Below, in pieces: positions 26,305-35,923 of a stretch of DNA of 64,000 nucleotides. The DNA is from Bacteroidota bacterium (lineage in GTDB: Bacteria; Bacteroidota; Bacteroidia; Chitinophagales; Chitinophagaceae), in the NCBI GenBank assembly GCA_018267625.1, contig JAFDYC010000023.1, positions 1 through 64,000 of the forward strand. Direction: 5' to 3'. The translations under genes and the position numbers were made by a program. Below the pieces are notes generated by a model. That model was not told the origin of the DNA. It searched no databases and saw only the letters and a list, made by a program, of their open reading frames with translations. The first letter of the stretch is position 1. Each line of letters starts with the position of its first letter.

Positions 26305-26934
26305 ATGCAAGAAGCTCTATTCTGGATTGTTTCCTTCATCGCCATAGCCTGCGCTTTAGGGGTCGTTCTGTCCCGAAATCCGGTGCACTCCGTATTGTTC
26401 CTCATCCTGACTTTTTTCGCCATCTCAGGACATTATATCCTGATGAATGCGCAATTCCTGGCCATAGTCAACATCATCGTCTATGCCGGTGCCATCATGG
26501 TATTATTCCTGTTTGTGATTATGCTCATGAACCTGAATGCAGATGCAGAACCACAGAAAAGCAGGCTGGTTCAATTTGCCGGAGCATTGAGCGGTGGTGC
26601 CCTGTTTTTGGTATTGCTGGCAGCTATGCGTACTGCGGCGCTCAGCCCACTCGAAAAAACAACTAACGATATCGGTCTGGTTGCCAATCTGGGTAAGGTC
26701 CTGTTTACGGATTATGTTTTGCCTTTTGAAATTTCCTCCGTGCTCTTCCTAAGTGCCATGATTGGGGCAATCATTATTGGTAAGAAAGGCGATGCTCCCA
26801 ACCGGGAGGTAGCCAGTGGCGAACAATTGGATGGTATGGACAACCTGGTCAACACAGAGCAACTCAGCACCGGCGCCAACGCAAACCTTCCCAATGCCTT
26901 TACCGAGGCTGATGAACTTGAAGCCATTAGTTAG
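26305..26934 (+). CDS. nuoJ: NADH-quinone oxidoreductase subunit J
   Basis: About 209 residues from the ATG at 26305 (a TTG at 26299 is in frame). Five membrane helices (ND6 homologue). [15 protein letters not shown] and [18 protein letters not shown], the helix with the pi-bulge in known structures, are clear. A hydrophilic tail of about 45 residues follows the last helix. It lies in the middle of the membrane arm with NuoK and NuoN. Confidence 0.94.
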   Translation: MQEALFWIVSFIAIACALGVVLSRNPVHSVLFLILTFFAISGHYILMNAQFLAIVNIIVYAGAIMVLFLFVIMLMNLNADAEPQKSRLVQFAGALSGGALFLVLLAAMRTAALSPLEKTTNDIGLVANLGKVLFTDYVLPFEISSVLFLSAMIGAIIIGKKGDAPNREVASGEQLDGMDNLVNTEQLSTGANANLPNAFTEADELEAIS

Positions 26935-26975
26935 TATCAAATCGCCAATTCAGTATTCCCAACGCTTCCACACAG

Positions 26976-27275
26976 ATGCCTACTCAATATTATCTCTTCC
27001 TTTCACTGGCGCTGTTCTGCATCGGTATCATGGGTACTCTGATGCGCCGAAATGCCATTATCATCTTCATGTGCATTGAGTTGATGCTAAACTCGGTTAA
27101 CCTGCTGCTGGTTGCTTTTTCAAAAATGTATGGTCATGCCGATGCCCAATTGTTCGTGTTCTTTATCATGGTGGTGGCTGCGGCAGAAGTAAGTGTAGGG
27201 CTCGCCGTCATTGTATTAATGTATCGGAAAGTGCATAGCGTGGATGTGAATATCCTGAACCGACTCAAACACTAA
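26976..27275 (+). CDS. nuoK: NADH-quinone oxidoreductase subunit K
   Basis: 99 residues, three membrane helices (ND4L homologue). [19 protein letters not shown] holds the conserved membrane Glu of helix 2, and [18 protein letters not shown] that of helix 3. Both acidic residues belong to the proton path of the membrane arm. Full length. Confidence 0.96.
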   Translation: MPTQYYLFLSLALFCIGIMGTLMRRNAIIIFMCIELMLNSVNLLLVAFSKMYGHADAQLFVFFIMVVAAAEVSVGLAVIVLMYRKVHSVDVNILNRLKH

Positions 27276-27331
27276 CCATACAAGCCCCTTCCATTAAACC
27301 TGAAACCATAAGATTCTGACAACGGAATAGC

Positions 27332-29242
27332 ATGACTGGAATGATACAATATGCGTGGCTCGTGCCACTATTTCCCCTCGCAGGCTTTCTCATCAATGGC
27401 CTGGGCTGGCGGTCACTGTCGCGAAAAATGGGCGCCACCATCGGCTCCCTCTCCGTGCTGGTGCCTTTCATAATCTCCCTGCTCATCTTTTTAGATGTGC
27501 GCACGGGCAGCAACTCCGTATTGAGTTACTTCCCTTTCATTCAGAGCGATGGGCTCAACATCCCATTTGCGTTCCAAATTGATTCACTCAGCAGCTTGTT
27601 TCTGCTCATCATTACAGGCATTGGCTTTCTGATTCATGTCTATTCCGCAGGCTATATGGCCGAAGATGATGGCATCGTCAAGTTTTTTGCCTTCCTCAAC
27701 CTCTTCGTGTTTTCAATGTTGCTGCTCGTGATGGGCGCCAACTATCTGATCATGTTCATTGGCTGGGAAGGAGTGGGCCTTTGCTCCTATCTGCTCATCG
27801 GGTTCTGGTATAAGAATCAGGACTACACCAGTGCGGGCCGCAAGGCTTTTGTGATGAATCGCATTGGCGACCTCGGCTTTATTGTCGGCATGCTGCTCAC
27901 CCTCTACTGCTACGGCACGCTCAGCTATTCCAGCTTATTCCCTCAAATTGGTTCTGCCAACGACCTCGTTTCTACGAATGCTAAAGAATGGATTGCCCTT
28001 TGCTTTTTCATTGGAGCCATCGGCAAGAGTGCCCAGATCCCCCTCTTCACCTGGCTGCCAGATGCTATGGCTGGCCCAACACCCGTGAGTGCACTCATAC
28101 ACGCAGCGACTATGGTCACAGCAGGCATCTACATGATTGCCCGCAGCCATCTGCTTTATGATGCAACACCCATTACCCGTGAAATCATTGCCTGGATAGG
28201 TTTAGCCACTGCACTGCTTACAGCCACCATTGCCCTGCGTCAGTATGACATCAAGAAGGTACTGGCCTATTCTACCGTCAGCCAACTCGGTTTTATGTTC
28301 ATCGCACTGGGTTGCGGCGCTTACACTACGGCGGTATTCCATGTATTGACCCATGCCTTTTTCAAAGCACTGCTGTTCCTCGGCGCAGGCTCCGTAATCC
28401 ATGCTATGGGTGGCGAACAGGACATGCGTCAGATGGGCGGGCTGGGTAAAAAAATGCGTATTACGCAAATCACCTTCCTGATTGCCTGCCTGGCCATCTC
28501 CGGCATACCGGGCTTTTCAGGATTCTTCTCAAAAGACGAAATCGTATCTGCAGCATTTGCACACGGCAAGATGCTGTATGCAGGTGCCTTGCTGGGTTCA
28601 ATGCTGACTGCCTTTTACATGTTCCGCCTCTACACACTCACGTTCACGGGAGGCTTCCGAGGCACGCATGACCAGGAACATCACCTGCACGAAAGCCCGG
28701 CAACGATGACCTTCCCGCTGATTGTACTGGCTATTCTTTCTGTATTCGGCGGCTACATCGGCCTGCCGGCTGTGATGTCTTCTCATCATTTGCTGAGCTC
28801 GTTTTTAGGCTTGAATGGTGCCGTAGTGAACCAGCCTGATTTCCTGAAAAGCTTTGAAGCCCTCCACCATCAGGAATGGACCTTGATAGCCATCTCTTCC
28901 ATCGTTGCCATTGCGGCCAGCATAGCCGGCTGGGCAGCACACCGCAAGCCTGCCTTTTCTGCCAATAAAGGCCTGGCATTGGCTTTCGAAAAGAAATGGT
29001 GGGTGGATGAGCTCTATGACGCAATCATAGTGCGGCCCTTCCTGGCCCTGTCCTCCGCTTTCGACCGGGGTGTGGAGCGTAAAGGAATTGACGGCTTGGT
29101 CAATGGCACCGGCAAGCTCGTACGCTGGAGTGCGGAACGGATGCGTCTGCTGCAAAGTGGACAAGTAGGTTACTATCTTTTTGTGATGGTCATCGGCATT
29201 GCTCTTTTACTCGCGATTGGATTTTTTGGAAACCCTTTTTAA
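27332..29242 (+). CDS. nuoL: NADH-quinone oxidoreductase subunit L
   Basis: 636 residues, an antiporter-like proton-pumping subunit at the far end of the membrane arm (ND5 homologue). FIGWEGVGLCSYLLIGFWY with the key Glu, then KSAQIPLFTWLPDAMAGPTP with the key Lys, and the block LAYSTVSQLGFMFIALGCG are present. The C-terminus has the long lateral amphipathic helix region followed by a final membrane helix (YYLFVMVIGIALLLAIGFF). Confidence 0.97.
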   Translation: MTGMIQYAWLVPLFPLAGFLINGLGWRSLSRKMGATIGSLSVLVPFIISLLIFLDVRTGSNSVLSYFPFIQSDGLNIPFAFQIDSLSSLFLLIITGIGFLIHVYSAGYMAEDDGIVKFFAFLNLFVFSMLLLVMGANYLIMFIGWEGVGLCSYLLIGFWYKNQDYTSAGRKAFVMNRIGDLGFIVGMLLTLYCYGTLSYSSLFPQIGSANDLVSTNAKEWIALCFFIGAIGKSAQIPLFTWLPDAMAGPTPVSALIHAATMVTAGIYMIARSHLLYDATPITREIIAWIGLATALLTATIALRQYDIKKVLAYSTVSQLGFMFIALGCGAYTTAVFHVLTHAFFKALLFLGAGSVIHAMGGEQDMRQMGGLGKKMRITQITFLIACLAISGIPGFSGFFSKDEIVSAAFAHGKMLYAGALLGSMLTAFYMFRLYTLTFTGGFRGTHDQEHHLHESPATMTFPLIVLAILSVFGGYIGLPAVMSSHHLLSSFLGLNGAVVNQPDFLKSFEALHHQEWTLIAISSIVAIAASIAGWAAHRKPAFSANKGLALAFEKKWWVDELYDAIIVRPFLALSSAFDRGVERKGIDGLVNGTGKLVRWSAERMRLLQSGQVGYYLFVMVIGIALLLAIGFFGNPF

Positions 29243-29326
29243 TGGATTCAACGGAATATTTTTTTTTAAAAAAACTCTTGCGATAGCAGCCTCGCTCTTT
29301 TAGTGGCTGCCCAACCTGAAGACGAC

Positions 29327-30817
29327 ATGACGTTATTGTTTATCATTCTGCTGCCTTTCCTTGCCGGCCTGCTTTGCTACCTTTTTCGGCCGGCGGCAAT
29401 GCATCTGGCGCTGGCAACGGCTGCCGGGCTCATGGGTTTAGGCATTTCAGCAGCCTTTGCTTCCCAGGCTTCAACTCTGGTTTTTTCTTTGCCCTGGATA
29501 CCGCAATTAGGTGCTTCCTTTTCCCTGCTTGGTGATGGGCTGAGCACCATGCTTTGTGCCCTTTCCGGCGTAGTGATTCTGGCAGTGATGCTGATGCAGA
29601 TGAATAAACAAGTCGAAAACCCTCATGCTTTTTACGGGCTTCTGATGTTTAGTATCGCCGGCATCAACGGTGTGTTCCTTGCTTCTGACGGGCTCTTGTT
29701 TTATTTCTTTTGGGAGTTGGCTCTGATACCGGTGTATTTCCTATGCTCCCGCTGGGGTGGCGAGCGCCGGATAGCAGTTACGTTTAAGTTCTTCGTGTAC
29801 ACATTCGCCGGCTCGCTGATGATGCTGGCGGGGCTTATCTACCTCTACCTCCAAACACCAACACACAGCTATGCCTGGCATGAGCTGGCCGCTGTCGCCC
29901 GTTCCCTGCCGGCAGGCACCCAGCTCTGGGTCTTCGTCCTCGTCTTTATAGCATTTGCCATTAAGATTCCGGTATTCCCGTTTCATACCTGGCAACCCGA
30001 CACCTACGAAGTATCCGCACCTGCAGTCACGATTGTATTATCTGCATTAATGGTGAAGATGGGTATGTATGGCGTCATCCGCTGGGTATTGCCCTTCTTC
30101 CCGGATGCGGTTATTCATTACGGGAACGTCATCGCCACTTTGGGCGTCATTGGAGTAGTCTATGCCTCTTGTTTAGCGATTGCCCAAAGCGATTTGAAAC
30201 GCCTCATCGCCTATTCTTCCATTGCCCACATGGGCCTGATGGTGACAGCAGCCTTTTCCATGCATAGCCCGGACACCAGTCATGCTGCGATTAACTCATC
30301 GTACAGTGGGCTTATCGTTCAGATGTTTAATCACGGGATCAACATTGCGGGCCTCTGGCTTATTGCCCAGATGATTGAAGAACGCTATGGCACCCGCGAC
30401 CTGCGTAAGCTTGGCGGAATGGCCAGCGGCGCACCCTGGCTGAGCACTACTCTGGTGATTGTAGCCTTTGCGAATATCTCACTGCCCCTTACCAATGGTT
30501 TTATCGGTGAGTTTATGCTGTTTAACGGCATCTTCCAAAGTGCTTCACAATATCATATCGTGTTCATGGTGCTGGCCGGTACCGCTATCATTCTGGGTGC
30601 TGCATACATGCTGAGCATGGTGCGTAGTGTTGCCTATGGCAATCTTTCCGAAGGCCTCATCACTCCAGACCTTAGCGCAAACGAAGGCTGGGCTATGGCC
30701 ATCATCATTACCCTGATCATCTTCCTCGGCATCTATCCGCAACCTTTGATTCAACTGGCACAGCCTGGCTTCCTGGGCTGGAACCATGTGGTTTCGCTGG
30801 CAGCATTCGTGGCATAG
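29327..30817 (+). CDS. nuoM: NADH-quinone oxidoreductase subunit M
   Basis: About 496 residues from the ATG at 29327; a GTG at 29303 would add a polar stretch before the first helix and is unlikely. Antiporter-like proton-pumping subunit (ND4 homologue). FFFWELALIPVYFLCSRWGG carries the key Glu, KIPVFPFHTWQPDTYEVSA the Lys and HTW block, and LIAYSSIAHMGLMV the discontinuous helix. About 14 membrane segments in all. Confidence 0.96.
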   Translation: MTLLFIILLPFLAGLLCYLFRPAAMHLALATAAGLMGLGISAAFASQASTLVFSLPWIPQLGASFSLLGDGLSTMLCALSGVVILAVMLMQMNKQVENPHAFYGLLMFSIAGINGVFLASDGLLFYFFWELALIPVYFLCSRWGGERRIAVTFKFFVYTFAGSLMMLAGLIYLYLQTPTHSYAWHELAAVARSLPAGTQLWVFVLVFIAFAIKIPVFPFHTWQPDTYEVSAPAVTIVLSALMVKMGMYGVIRWVLPFFPDAVIHYGNVIATLGVIGVVYASCLAIAQSDLKRLIAYSSIAHMGLMVTAAFSMHSPDTSHAAINSSYSGLIVQMFNHGINIAGLWLIAQMIEERYGTRDLRKLGGMASGAPWLSTTLVIVAFANISLPLTNGFIGEFMLFNGIFQSASQYHIVFMVLAGTAIILGAAYMLSMVRSVAYGNLSEGLITPDLSANEGWAMAIIITLIIFLGIYPQPLIQLAQPGFLGWNHVVSLAAFVA

Positions 30818-30901
30818 CTGTTTTCTTTTTAAAAAAAGAGCACCTAAAAAGAGAAAGAAAGAACGTTCAAGAAATCGAATCCAGGTTTAAGCTCCTGTAA
30901 C

Positions 30902-32278
30902 ATGTATTCAATCATAGCAACTATCGTCTGTGGCGTCATAATGATGGCAGTAGGCGCATTTATTCAGGAAAAAAAAGGCGCAGCAACCATGGCAGCTTTA
31001 TTGCTGCTGCTGCTCACCGGCGTGAATGCCTACGAAGCACTCACCCTGCCTCTGGAAGGCAAACGTCTTTTCAACGATATGCTCATGCCCGGGCAGGTCT
31101 CCGCCTGGTTCAATACCCTGATGACCGGTTGCACCCTGCTGTATGTCATGCTTAGCGGCCGCGACATCCGTAAGGTGGGAAACCATGTGGCAGATTATTT
31201 CGCACTCATCTTCTTTACTCTTTGCGGCTTGTATATCCTGAGTAGTTACAACACACTGCTGATGCTCTTTCTGGGGATTGAGATTCTTTCCATCCCGCAA
31301 TACATCCTGGCAGGCGCAGACAAGCGTAACCTGAAAAGCTCAGAGGCTTCTCTGAAATATTTCCTGATGGGCTCGTTCTCAACAGGCATCCTGCTGATGG
31401 GCATTGCCCTGCTGTATGGAGCCATGGGAACCTTCCATATTTCTGAATTTTCATTCCCTACTACCGAACTATTCTCTCCATTAGCCCTAGCAGGTATCCT
31501 GCTCATTGTTGTCGCTTTTGGCTTCAAAGTATCGGCAGCACCCATGCACCTCTGGACCCCTGATGTGTATGATGGCGCACCCACTCCTTTTGCTTCGTAC
31601 ATGGCTACCGTGATGAAAGTTGCCGCCTTTTATGCCTTCATCCGTCTGTTCCATAATTCGCTGGGCTCCGTAAGCAATAAGTGGATGCTGGTGATCATGA
31701 TTATCACCGCGGCCACTTTACTGATAGGGAATATTACGGCAGTATTCCAGCAAAGTGTAAAACGCATGCTGGCCTACTCTTCTATCGCCCAGGCAGGCTT
31801 TATGTTGTTTGCCGTTCTGAGTGTTAATGAACTGGGACGCCAGAGCCTCATTATTTATGCCGTGGCTTACACCTTAGCCACAGTGGGCATGTTTACGGTA
31901 TTGGCCAAACTGAAAGACTACACTTATGATGGTTTCAACGGGCTGGCAAAATCGAATCCTATGCTGGCTTTTGCAACCGCCATCTTCATCTTTTCTCTGG
32001 CAGGAATTCCCCTTACGGGCGGCTTCATGGCAAAGTATTATGCCGTATCGGCCCTGATGACTCAGGGAAATGCCATGTGGTTAGTCCTCTTTGGCCTACT
32101 CATGGCTGCCGTGAGCGTGTATTATTATTTCCGGGTCATCTGGGCGATGTATTTCAAACCCGGCACGCCCCAATTGCATGAGCCCATGACGACGACCGAC
32201 AATTGGCTTTTGCTCTTTACAGCTTCACTGGTGATTTTAGTGGGTGTGGCACCGCAGTTGGTGCTGGCATTTGCATAG
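30902..32278 (+). CDS. nuoN: NADH-quinone oxidoreductase subunit N
   Basis: 458 residues, the third antiporter-like subunit (ND2 homologue) and last gene of the operon. FLGIEILSIPQYILAGADKRN carries the key Glu, KVSAAPMHLWTPDVYDGAPTP the Lys block, and MLAYSSIAQAGFML the discontinuous helix. Its stop lies 4 bases from the stop of the convergent marR-like gene, so there is no room for a dedicated terminator. Confidence 0.96.
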   Translation: MYSIIATIVCGVIMMAVGAFIQEKKGAATMAALLLLLLTGVNAYEALTLPLEGKRLFNDMLMPGQVSAWFNTLMTGCTLLYVMLSGRDIRKVGNHVADYFALIFFTLCGLYILSSYNTLLMLFLGIEILSIPQYILAGADKRNLKSSEASLKYFLMGSFSTGILLMGIALLYGAMGTFHISEFSFPTTELFSPLALAGILLIVVAFGFKVSAAPMHLWTPDVYDGAPTPFASYMATVMKVAAFYAFIRLFHNSLGSVSNKWMLVIMIITAATLLIGNITAVFQQSVKRMLAYSSIAQAGFMLFAVLSVNELGRQSLIIYAVAYTLATVGMFTVLAKLKDYTYDGFNGLAKSNPMLAFATAIFIFSLAGIPLTGGFMAKYYAVSALMTQGNAMWLVLFGLLMAAVSVYYYFRVIWAMYFKPGTPQLHEPMTTTDNWLLLFTASLVILVGVAPQLVLAFA

Positions 32279-32282
32279 AGTG

Positions 32283-32882
32283 CTACCGGCCCCCTTCATG
32301 TTCCGGGCAATCCAGCCTTAGTTCGTTGGGTAAAAGCTGCTGCTGCAAGAGCTTGCAATAATGCCTACCCTCTTTCTGCTCATAATGCCCGCAGGTAAAG
32401 CACATGCGCTGGATACTGATGATTCCTTGCTTGTTTAATTCACGAATCAGCTGAATTAAACCCGTGAACAGGGCCTCCTTTTGCCCTTCCGAAAAGGAGG
32501 ATAAGGGCTCCTCAACGGGTAAAGCAAAATGAGCGGCACGCCCGGCAAGCTGCAAGCCTTCTTTCGTCAGCCTAATCCGGAAACTGCGCATGTCGGTAGT
32601 TTCCATTTTACGAAGCAGGCCTTTTTGAATCAGAACCCGGATGCTGTCACTGACTGTTGCTTTTGTCAGATTGAATTCCTGAGCCAGATAGCTGACACTG
32701 CATTGTTCCGCCGCATGGAAACGGAGGAAAATCAGGAATTGAATCTGAATAGGACTGAGCGAAAGCTCCTTGCCTTCCTTCCACAGTAAGACGCGAAAAG
32801 CTTCTGAGATGCGACCCAGTGCAACAACAATTTTCCCCTCTAAATGTTTATCCTCAATACTAAGTGAAAAAGGATGTTGCAT
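32283..32882 (-). CDS. MarR family regulator with C-terminal four-Cys motif
   Basis: 199 residues. Residues 20-150 are a MarR winged-helix domain: SYLAQEFNLTKATVSDSIRVL is the recognition helix-turn-helix and KMETTDMRSFRIRLTKEG the wing. The last 40 residues are unusual: C161 and C164 (CFTCGHYE), C176 and C192 could bind zinc or an iron-sulfur cluster and so sense metal, redox or thiol state. The ATG follows directly on the stop of the DUF2024 gene. A palindrome at 33185-33197 upstream of that gene is a likely operator for self-regulation. Confidence 0.85.
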   Translation of the reverse strand: MQHPFSLSIEDKHLEGKIVVALGRISEAFRVLLWKEGKELSLSPIQIQFLIFLRFHAAEQCSVSYLAQEFNLTKATVSDSIRVLIQKGLLRKMETTDMRSFRIRLTKEGLQLAGRAAHFALPVEEPLSSFSEGQKEALFTGLIQLIRELNKQGIISIQRMCFTCGHYEQKEGRHYCKLLQQQLLPNELRLDCPEHEGGR

Positions 32883-33146
32883 TTATTGGCAATGCTGCAT
32901 TTCAAAAATGAAATAGCCCTGCCGCCTAATGCTTTCTTCCTGTTCGGGCTTTAAGCTTTCGACATGGCAAAACCGGCATTCCTGGGCCGTTAAAGGCTGC
33001 CCTTCCTGGCCTTTCAGTTTCAGATAGGCTTTGCCATAAGCATAAATTGTTTCAGCGTCTTTGATTTCTTCAGGTGCGATGATGTCGAAGTGCATCACCT
33101 CGCCATCGGTACGAGGTACGTAGGTATCCCAAACGGCTACTTTCAT
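32883..33146 (-). CDS. DUF2024 family protein
   Basis: 87 residues. MKVAVWDTYVPRTDG, MHFDIIAPEEIKD, YGKAYLKLKGQEG and QECRFCHVE are those of DUF2024, a small family of unknown function common in Bacteroidota. The CxxC (QECRFC) and the near-terminal Cys suggest metal or thiol chemistry. It is the first gene of a two-gene unit with the Cys-tailed MarR regulator, which begins exactly at its stop. Confidence 0.82.
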   Translation of the reverse strand: MKVAVWDTYVPRTDGEVMHFDIIAPEEIKDAETIYAYGKAYLKLKGQEGQPLTAQECRFCHVESLKPEQEESIRRQGYFIFEMQHCQ

Positions 33147-33184
33147 TTTTTCCTTTTTTTAAATGATAAAAGAGTACCGTAAAG

Positions 33185-33197
33185 TTAGGAATCCTAA
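33185..33197. promoter_or_regulatory. Palindromic operator candidate before DUF2024-marR
   Basis: TTAGGA, one base, TCCTAA: a perfect 6-bp inverted repeat around a single central base, 39 bases upstream of the DUF2024 start. MarR proteins bind short palindromes of this size, so it is a good candidate for autoregulation. Confidence 0.55.
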
Positions 33198-33410
33198 TTA
33201 ATAAATTGCCTCCATTTCCTCTCAAATAATAACGGCCAACAAGGTGTCATCGTCGAAACAATTTTTTCTAAACATTGGGCTTTTAACAACGAAGGCACCA
33301 ACTGCTATCGTTGTAATTTTTGAAAAGACACTGACACGGCAATAATGCCTGAACACTGTAGTATTCTGGATTCCTGAATTGCAGGAAACACGCTCCAAAC
33401 CAGCTTGAGA

Positions 33411-34268
33411 CTAAGAGTTCCGAGCTTGCGCCACCAAGTGCCTGAGATAATCTGCAGAAGCCATTTGATGCATTGCCCATGTTTCATCTTGATGCTGGAT
33501 GAGCCCCTCCGCAATATGTTTCAGGCTTGCAATTGAAGATTTTAGAAAACCTGAAGCCAGGCTTAACCGTGCTACACCCCATTGCGCCAATTGCTGTGGG
33601 CCAGGGCCTCCAGGCAGCAGAGTAATGTTGAAGGGAAGGTTTGTTTCCTGAACCAGCATTTTTATATGGAATTCATCGTTCAGGATGATGGGATATAAAC
33701 CGTCGGCACCTGCATCCCGGTATGCTTTCCCTCGTTTCAAAGCTTCTGCCAATTGCTCCTCCCTGCTGCGTTCCGCGGCTTTGATATACACATCAATCCG
33801 GGCATTGATAAACAGTTCTGAGCCGCACTTGAGGGCTGTCTCCCGAATGATTTCAATTTGCCTGCATTGTTCGTCCACTTCGATCAGTGCCGGCTGATCA
33901 TGTTGGCTGTCTTCATAATTGATGCCTGCAATGCCGGTATCCAGCAACAATCGGATATGCTCCCGTAGCTGATGCTCACTTCCGGCATAAGCCCGTTCAA
34001 TATCTGCACTCACGGGGATTTGAACACAATCCACGATGCGTTTCAGAATGCCCAATAAATCATTAAAAGGGATGCGCTCCCCATCAGGATAGCCCTGGCT
34101 CCAGGCAATGGCTGCGCTGGAAGTAGCCACTGCGGGATAACCTATCTCTGCCAGCAACAAGGCTCCTAAAGGGTCCCAAATGTTAGGGAGAATAAGGGTT
34201 TCGGATGAATGATGAAGCCGGTGAAACTGTTGCTCCTGCTCCCGTTGAAGCCTGGCAAGGGTGGTCAT
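33411..34268 (-). CDS. Isocitrate lyase/PEP mutase superfamily protein
   Basis: About 285 residues from the ATG at 34268; a longer in-frame start at 34367 would overlap the next gene and is not favoured. The fold markers LILPNIWDPLGALLLAEIGYPAVATSS, VSADIERAY, GINYEDSQHD and ELFINARIDVY match the PEP mutase/isocitrate lyase group, whose members form or break C-C or C-P bonds next to a carboxylate. This subgroup is often annotated as oxaloacetate decarboxylase or phosphonomutase-like; the lyase-specific KKCGH motif is absent. True substrate unknown. Confidence 0.78.
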   Translation of the reverse strand: MTTLARLQREQEQQFHRLHHSSETLILPNIWDPLGALLLAEIGYPAVATSSAAIAWSQGYPDGERIPFNDLLGILKRIVDCVQIPVSADIERAYAGSEHQLREHIRLLLDTGIAGINYEDSQHDQPALIEVDEQCRQIEIIRETALKCGSELFINARIDVYIKAAERSREEQLAEALKRGKAYRDAGADGLYPIILNDEFHIKMLVQETNLPFNITLLPGGPGPQQLAQWGVARLSLASGFLKSSIASLKHIAEGLIQHQDETWAMHQMASADYLRHLVAQARNS

Positions 34269-34312
34269 AATGAATTCAAAATTACCCTTCGAAATGGGGT
34301 ACAGGGGGTATT

Positions 34313-34654
34313 TTATTTTTTGGAAACTAGCGCCATGGGGTTGTAATCCAGGCAAAGACGCAGCCAAAAATCAAAATCACGCTTGCTTGAATATCCCTCC
34401 TCCGTGACGTAGCAAAAGCCTTGCATGTGCTTGCTGCCCATTTGCATGGGCTGGTAGCCGGCTATATGTTCAACTTCCATCCTGCGCAAAGGGTCATAAC
34501 GACACATTAGCCCCTTACGGCTCACATTCACACACATCTTTCCATTCACTAAAAATGCTAGCCCGCCAAACATCTTCTTTTCTTCCACAAACAATTCGGG
34601 GCGTAGTGCGAGGTAGTCTCTTACACGTTCTGCAAGGATGATGTCGTAAGCCAT
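34313..34654 (-). CDS. TfoX N-terminal domain protein
   Basis: 113 residues matching the TfoX/Sxy N-terminal domain: VEEKKMFGGLAFLVNGKMCVNV and, near the end, FDFWLRLCLDYN. In Gammaproteobacteria the domain belongs to a competence regulator; stand-alone copies such as this one are widespread and of unknown function. It lies 26 bases after the rhodanese-thioredoxin gene on the same strand. Confidence 0.8.
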   Translation of the reverse strand: MAYDIILAERVRDYLALRPELFVEEKKMFGGLAFLVNGKMCVNVSRKGLMCRYDPLRRMEVEHIAGYQPMQMGSKHMQGFCYVTEEGYSSKRDFDFWLRLCLDYNPMALVSKK

Positions 34655-34680
34655 AAAACCTTTAAAATAGCGGCTTTGAA

Positions 34681-35394
34681 TCAGAGATGCTGCCGGATGA
34701 TTGCTTCGAGTTCGGCCTTGTCCATGTATCCCATATGCTGCCAGCTCTGCTCTTTGTTTTTGTAGAGCTGCAAGAAAGGAAGGCCTACGATTTTCATTTC
34801 AGTAGCCAGTGCCTCATTGTCGTCCGCATCAATGCGCAGCACCACTACTTTGTCTTTCATTTCCGTTGCTATCTGATCCAGATAGGGCGCCATTTTTTTA
34901 CAGGGCTTACACCATTCTGCATGAAAATCCACCAGTACCAGCTTATCGCTACTCAGCATGTTCTTAAACTGAGCCATGGTTAGCCCTTTTGCCTGAGCCG
35001 CCCCGTTGGAGGCTACATCGCTTCCCGTTTCAGGCAGGTGCGCCGAGCGCCAATTCAACATACCTCCTTTCAATTCAAACACTTTTTGGAAACCCATCTT
35101 ACGCATGTCCGCAGCGGCATCGGCACTACGGCCTCCACTGAGGCAATACACATACACCGGGCGAGCCTTATCCAGGCCGCTGATGCCTTGACGGAACTGG
35201 TCGCTATTCCAATCCACGTTCAATGCGTTTTGGATATGCCCTCCGGCAAATTCTTTAGGCGTGCGAACATCCAGAACCTGCACATGGGGCGTTGATTTAA
35301 TTCCGGCTTCAAAGGCTTGCGGGCTGAGCTTTTGTGCATTGCTCATGCAGCTCAACATCAGTAGGGGCAAAAAGAATAAGAGGTAAGATTTCAT
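34681..35394 (-). CDS. Exported rhodanese-thioredoxin fusion protein
   Basis: 237 residues. A signal sequence with a possible lipobox (LMLSC, C16) places it in the periplasm or on a membrane. Residues 25-120 are a rhodanese domain (LDVRTPKEFAGGHI, active-site C84 in VYCLSGGRS). Residues 137-237 are a thioredoxin domain with the redox motif WCKPC (C162, C165) and VGLPFLQLYKN with the cis-proline. The rhodanese could carry a persulfide that the thioredoxin reduces (inference). It fits the sulfur-handling neighbourhood of two rhodaneses and a Crp/Fnr regulator. Confidence 0.88.
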   Translation of the reverse strand: MKSYLLFFLPLLMLSCMSNAQKLSPQAFEAGIKSTPHVQVLDVRTPKEFAGGHIQNALNVDWNSDQFRQGISGLDKARPVYVYCLSGGRSADAAADMRKMGFQKVFELKGGMLNWRSAHLPETGSDVASNGAAQAKGLTMAQFKNMLSSDKLVLVDFHAEWCKPCKKMAPYLDQIATEMKDKVVVLRIDADDNEALATEMKIVGLPFLQLYKNKEQSWQHMGYMDKAELEAIIRQHL

Positions 35395-35460
35395 TTCTTG
35401 TACGATTCAAAAGTTGGGAAATGGAGTATTTCTGGGCGGTAGCAATGGTGCCTTTTTTAC

Positions 35461-35661
35461 CTAAGTACCCGGATTTTTTTTGAACAATGAAAAGAGCAGC
35501 CCACCCATGACCGCTCCATACATGGTGCTGTTGAGCGGCCGGGACGTAATCATACAAGTGCCCGATGCGCAGCCAACAAACTTCCAATACAGATAACCGG
35601 CGATTGCGCCAACGGGTGCTCCGATAATCCAAAGCAGGTTTCTTTTCAGAAAATGATTCAT
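35461..35661 (-). CDS. Small membrane protein, DUF6132-like
   Basis: 66 residues with two membrane segments. The loop WKFVGCASGTCMITSRPLNS is distinctive and matches small Bacteroidota proteins annotated as DUF6132; the two Cys may bind metal or react with sulfur species. An ATG at 35664 is one codon earlier. Function unknown. It lies between rhodanese-type genes. Confidence 0.65.
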   Translation of the reverse strand: MNHFLKRNLLWIIGAPVGAIAGYLYWKFVGCASGTCMITSRPLNSTMYGAVMGGLLFSLFKKNPGT

Positions 35662-35706
35662 CAAAAAAGGTGTTTTGCTGTAAAGTCAGGTTTCATCCGA
35701 AATGTG

Positions 35707-35919
35707 TCAGGAAGGCCTTCCGGAACTACGGGGCGGACATGAGCGGCAACCGGCAGTTCCGCAACAACCAACATTAAAAAGCGGCAGCAGGCTAAACAAA
35801 CCACCCAGAATAATGAATATCCAATCGTGAGTATAGATGCCTTGTGCTACAATGGCCAAGCCGGCTGCCAGGCGTAGGAAGCGCATCAAATGCCAACCTT
35901 GAAGGATTCTGTATTTCAT
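35707..35919 (-). CDS. Small membrane protein with Cys-rich tail
   Basis: 70 residues. FLRLAAGLAIVAQGIY and WIFIILGGLFSLLPLF form two membrane segments, as in YgaP/DUF2892-like proteins often linked to rhodaneses. It ends in a Cys-rich part (GCCGTAGCRSC) not expected for a plain membrane anchor. It starts 4 bases after the stop of the TPMT-like gene. Function unknown; a role in sulfur transfer is inferred from the neighbours. Confidence 0.65.
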   Translation of the reverse strand: MKYRILQGWHLMRFLRLAAGLAIVAQGIYTHDWIFIILGGLFSLLPLFNVGCCGTAGCRSCPPRSSGRPS

Positions 35920-35923
35920 GATG

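Noticed and set aside
34269..34367. N-terminal extension of the PEP-mutase-like gene
   Set aside because: It overlaps the TfoX-like gene and has no conserved residues; the ATG at 34268 begins the family domain.
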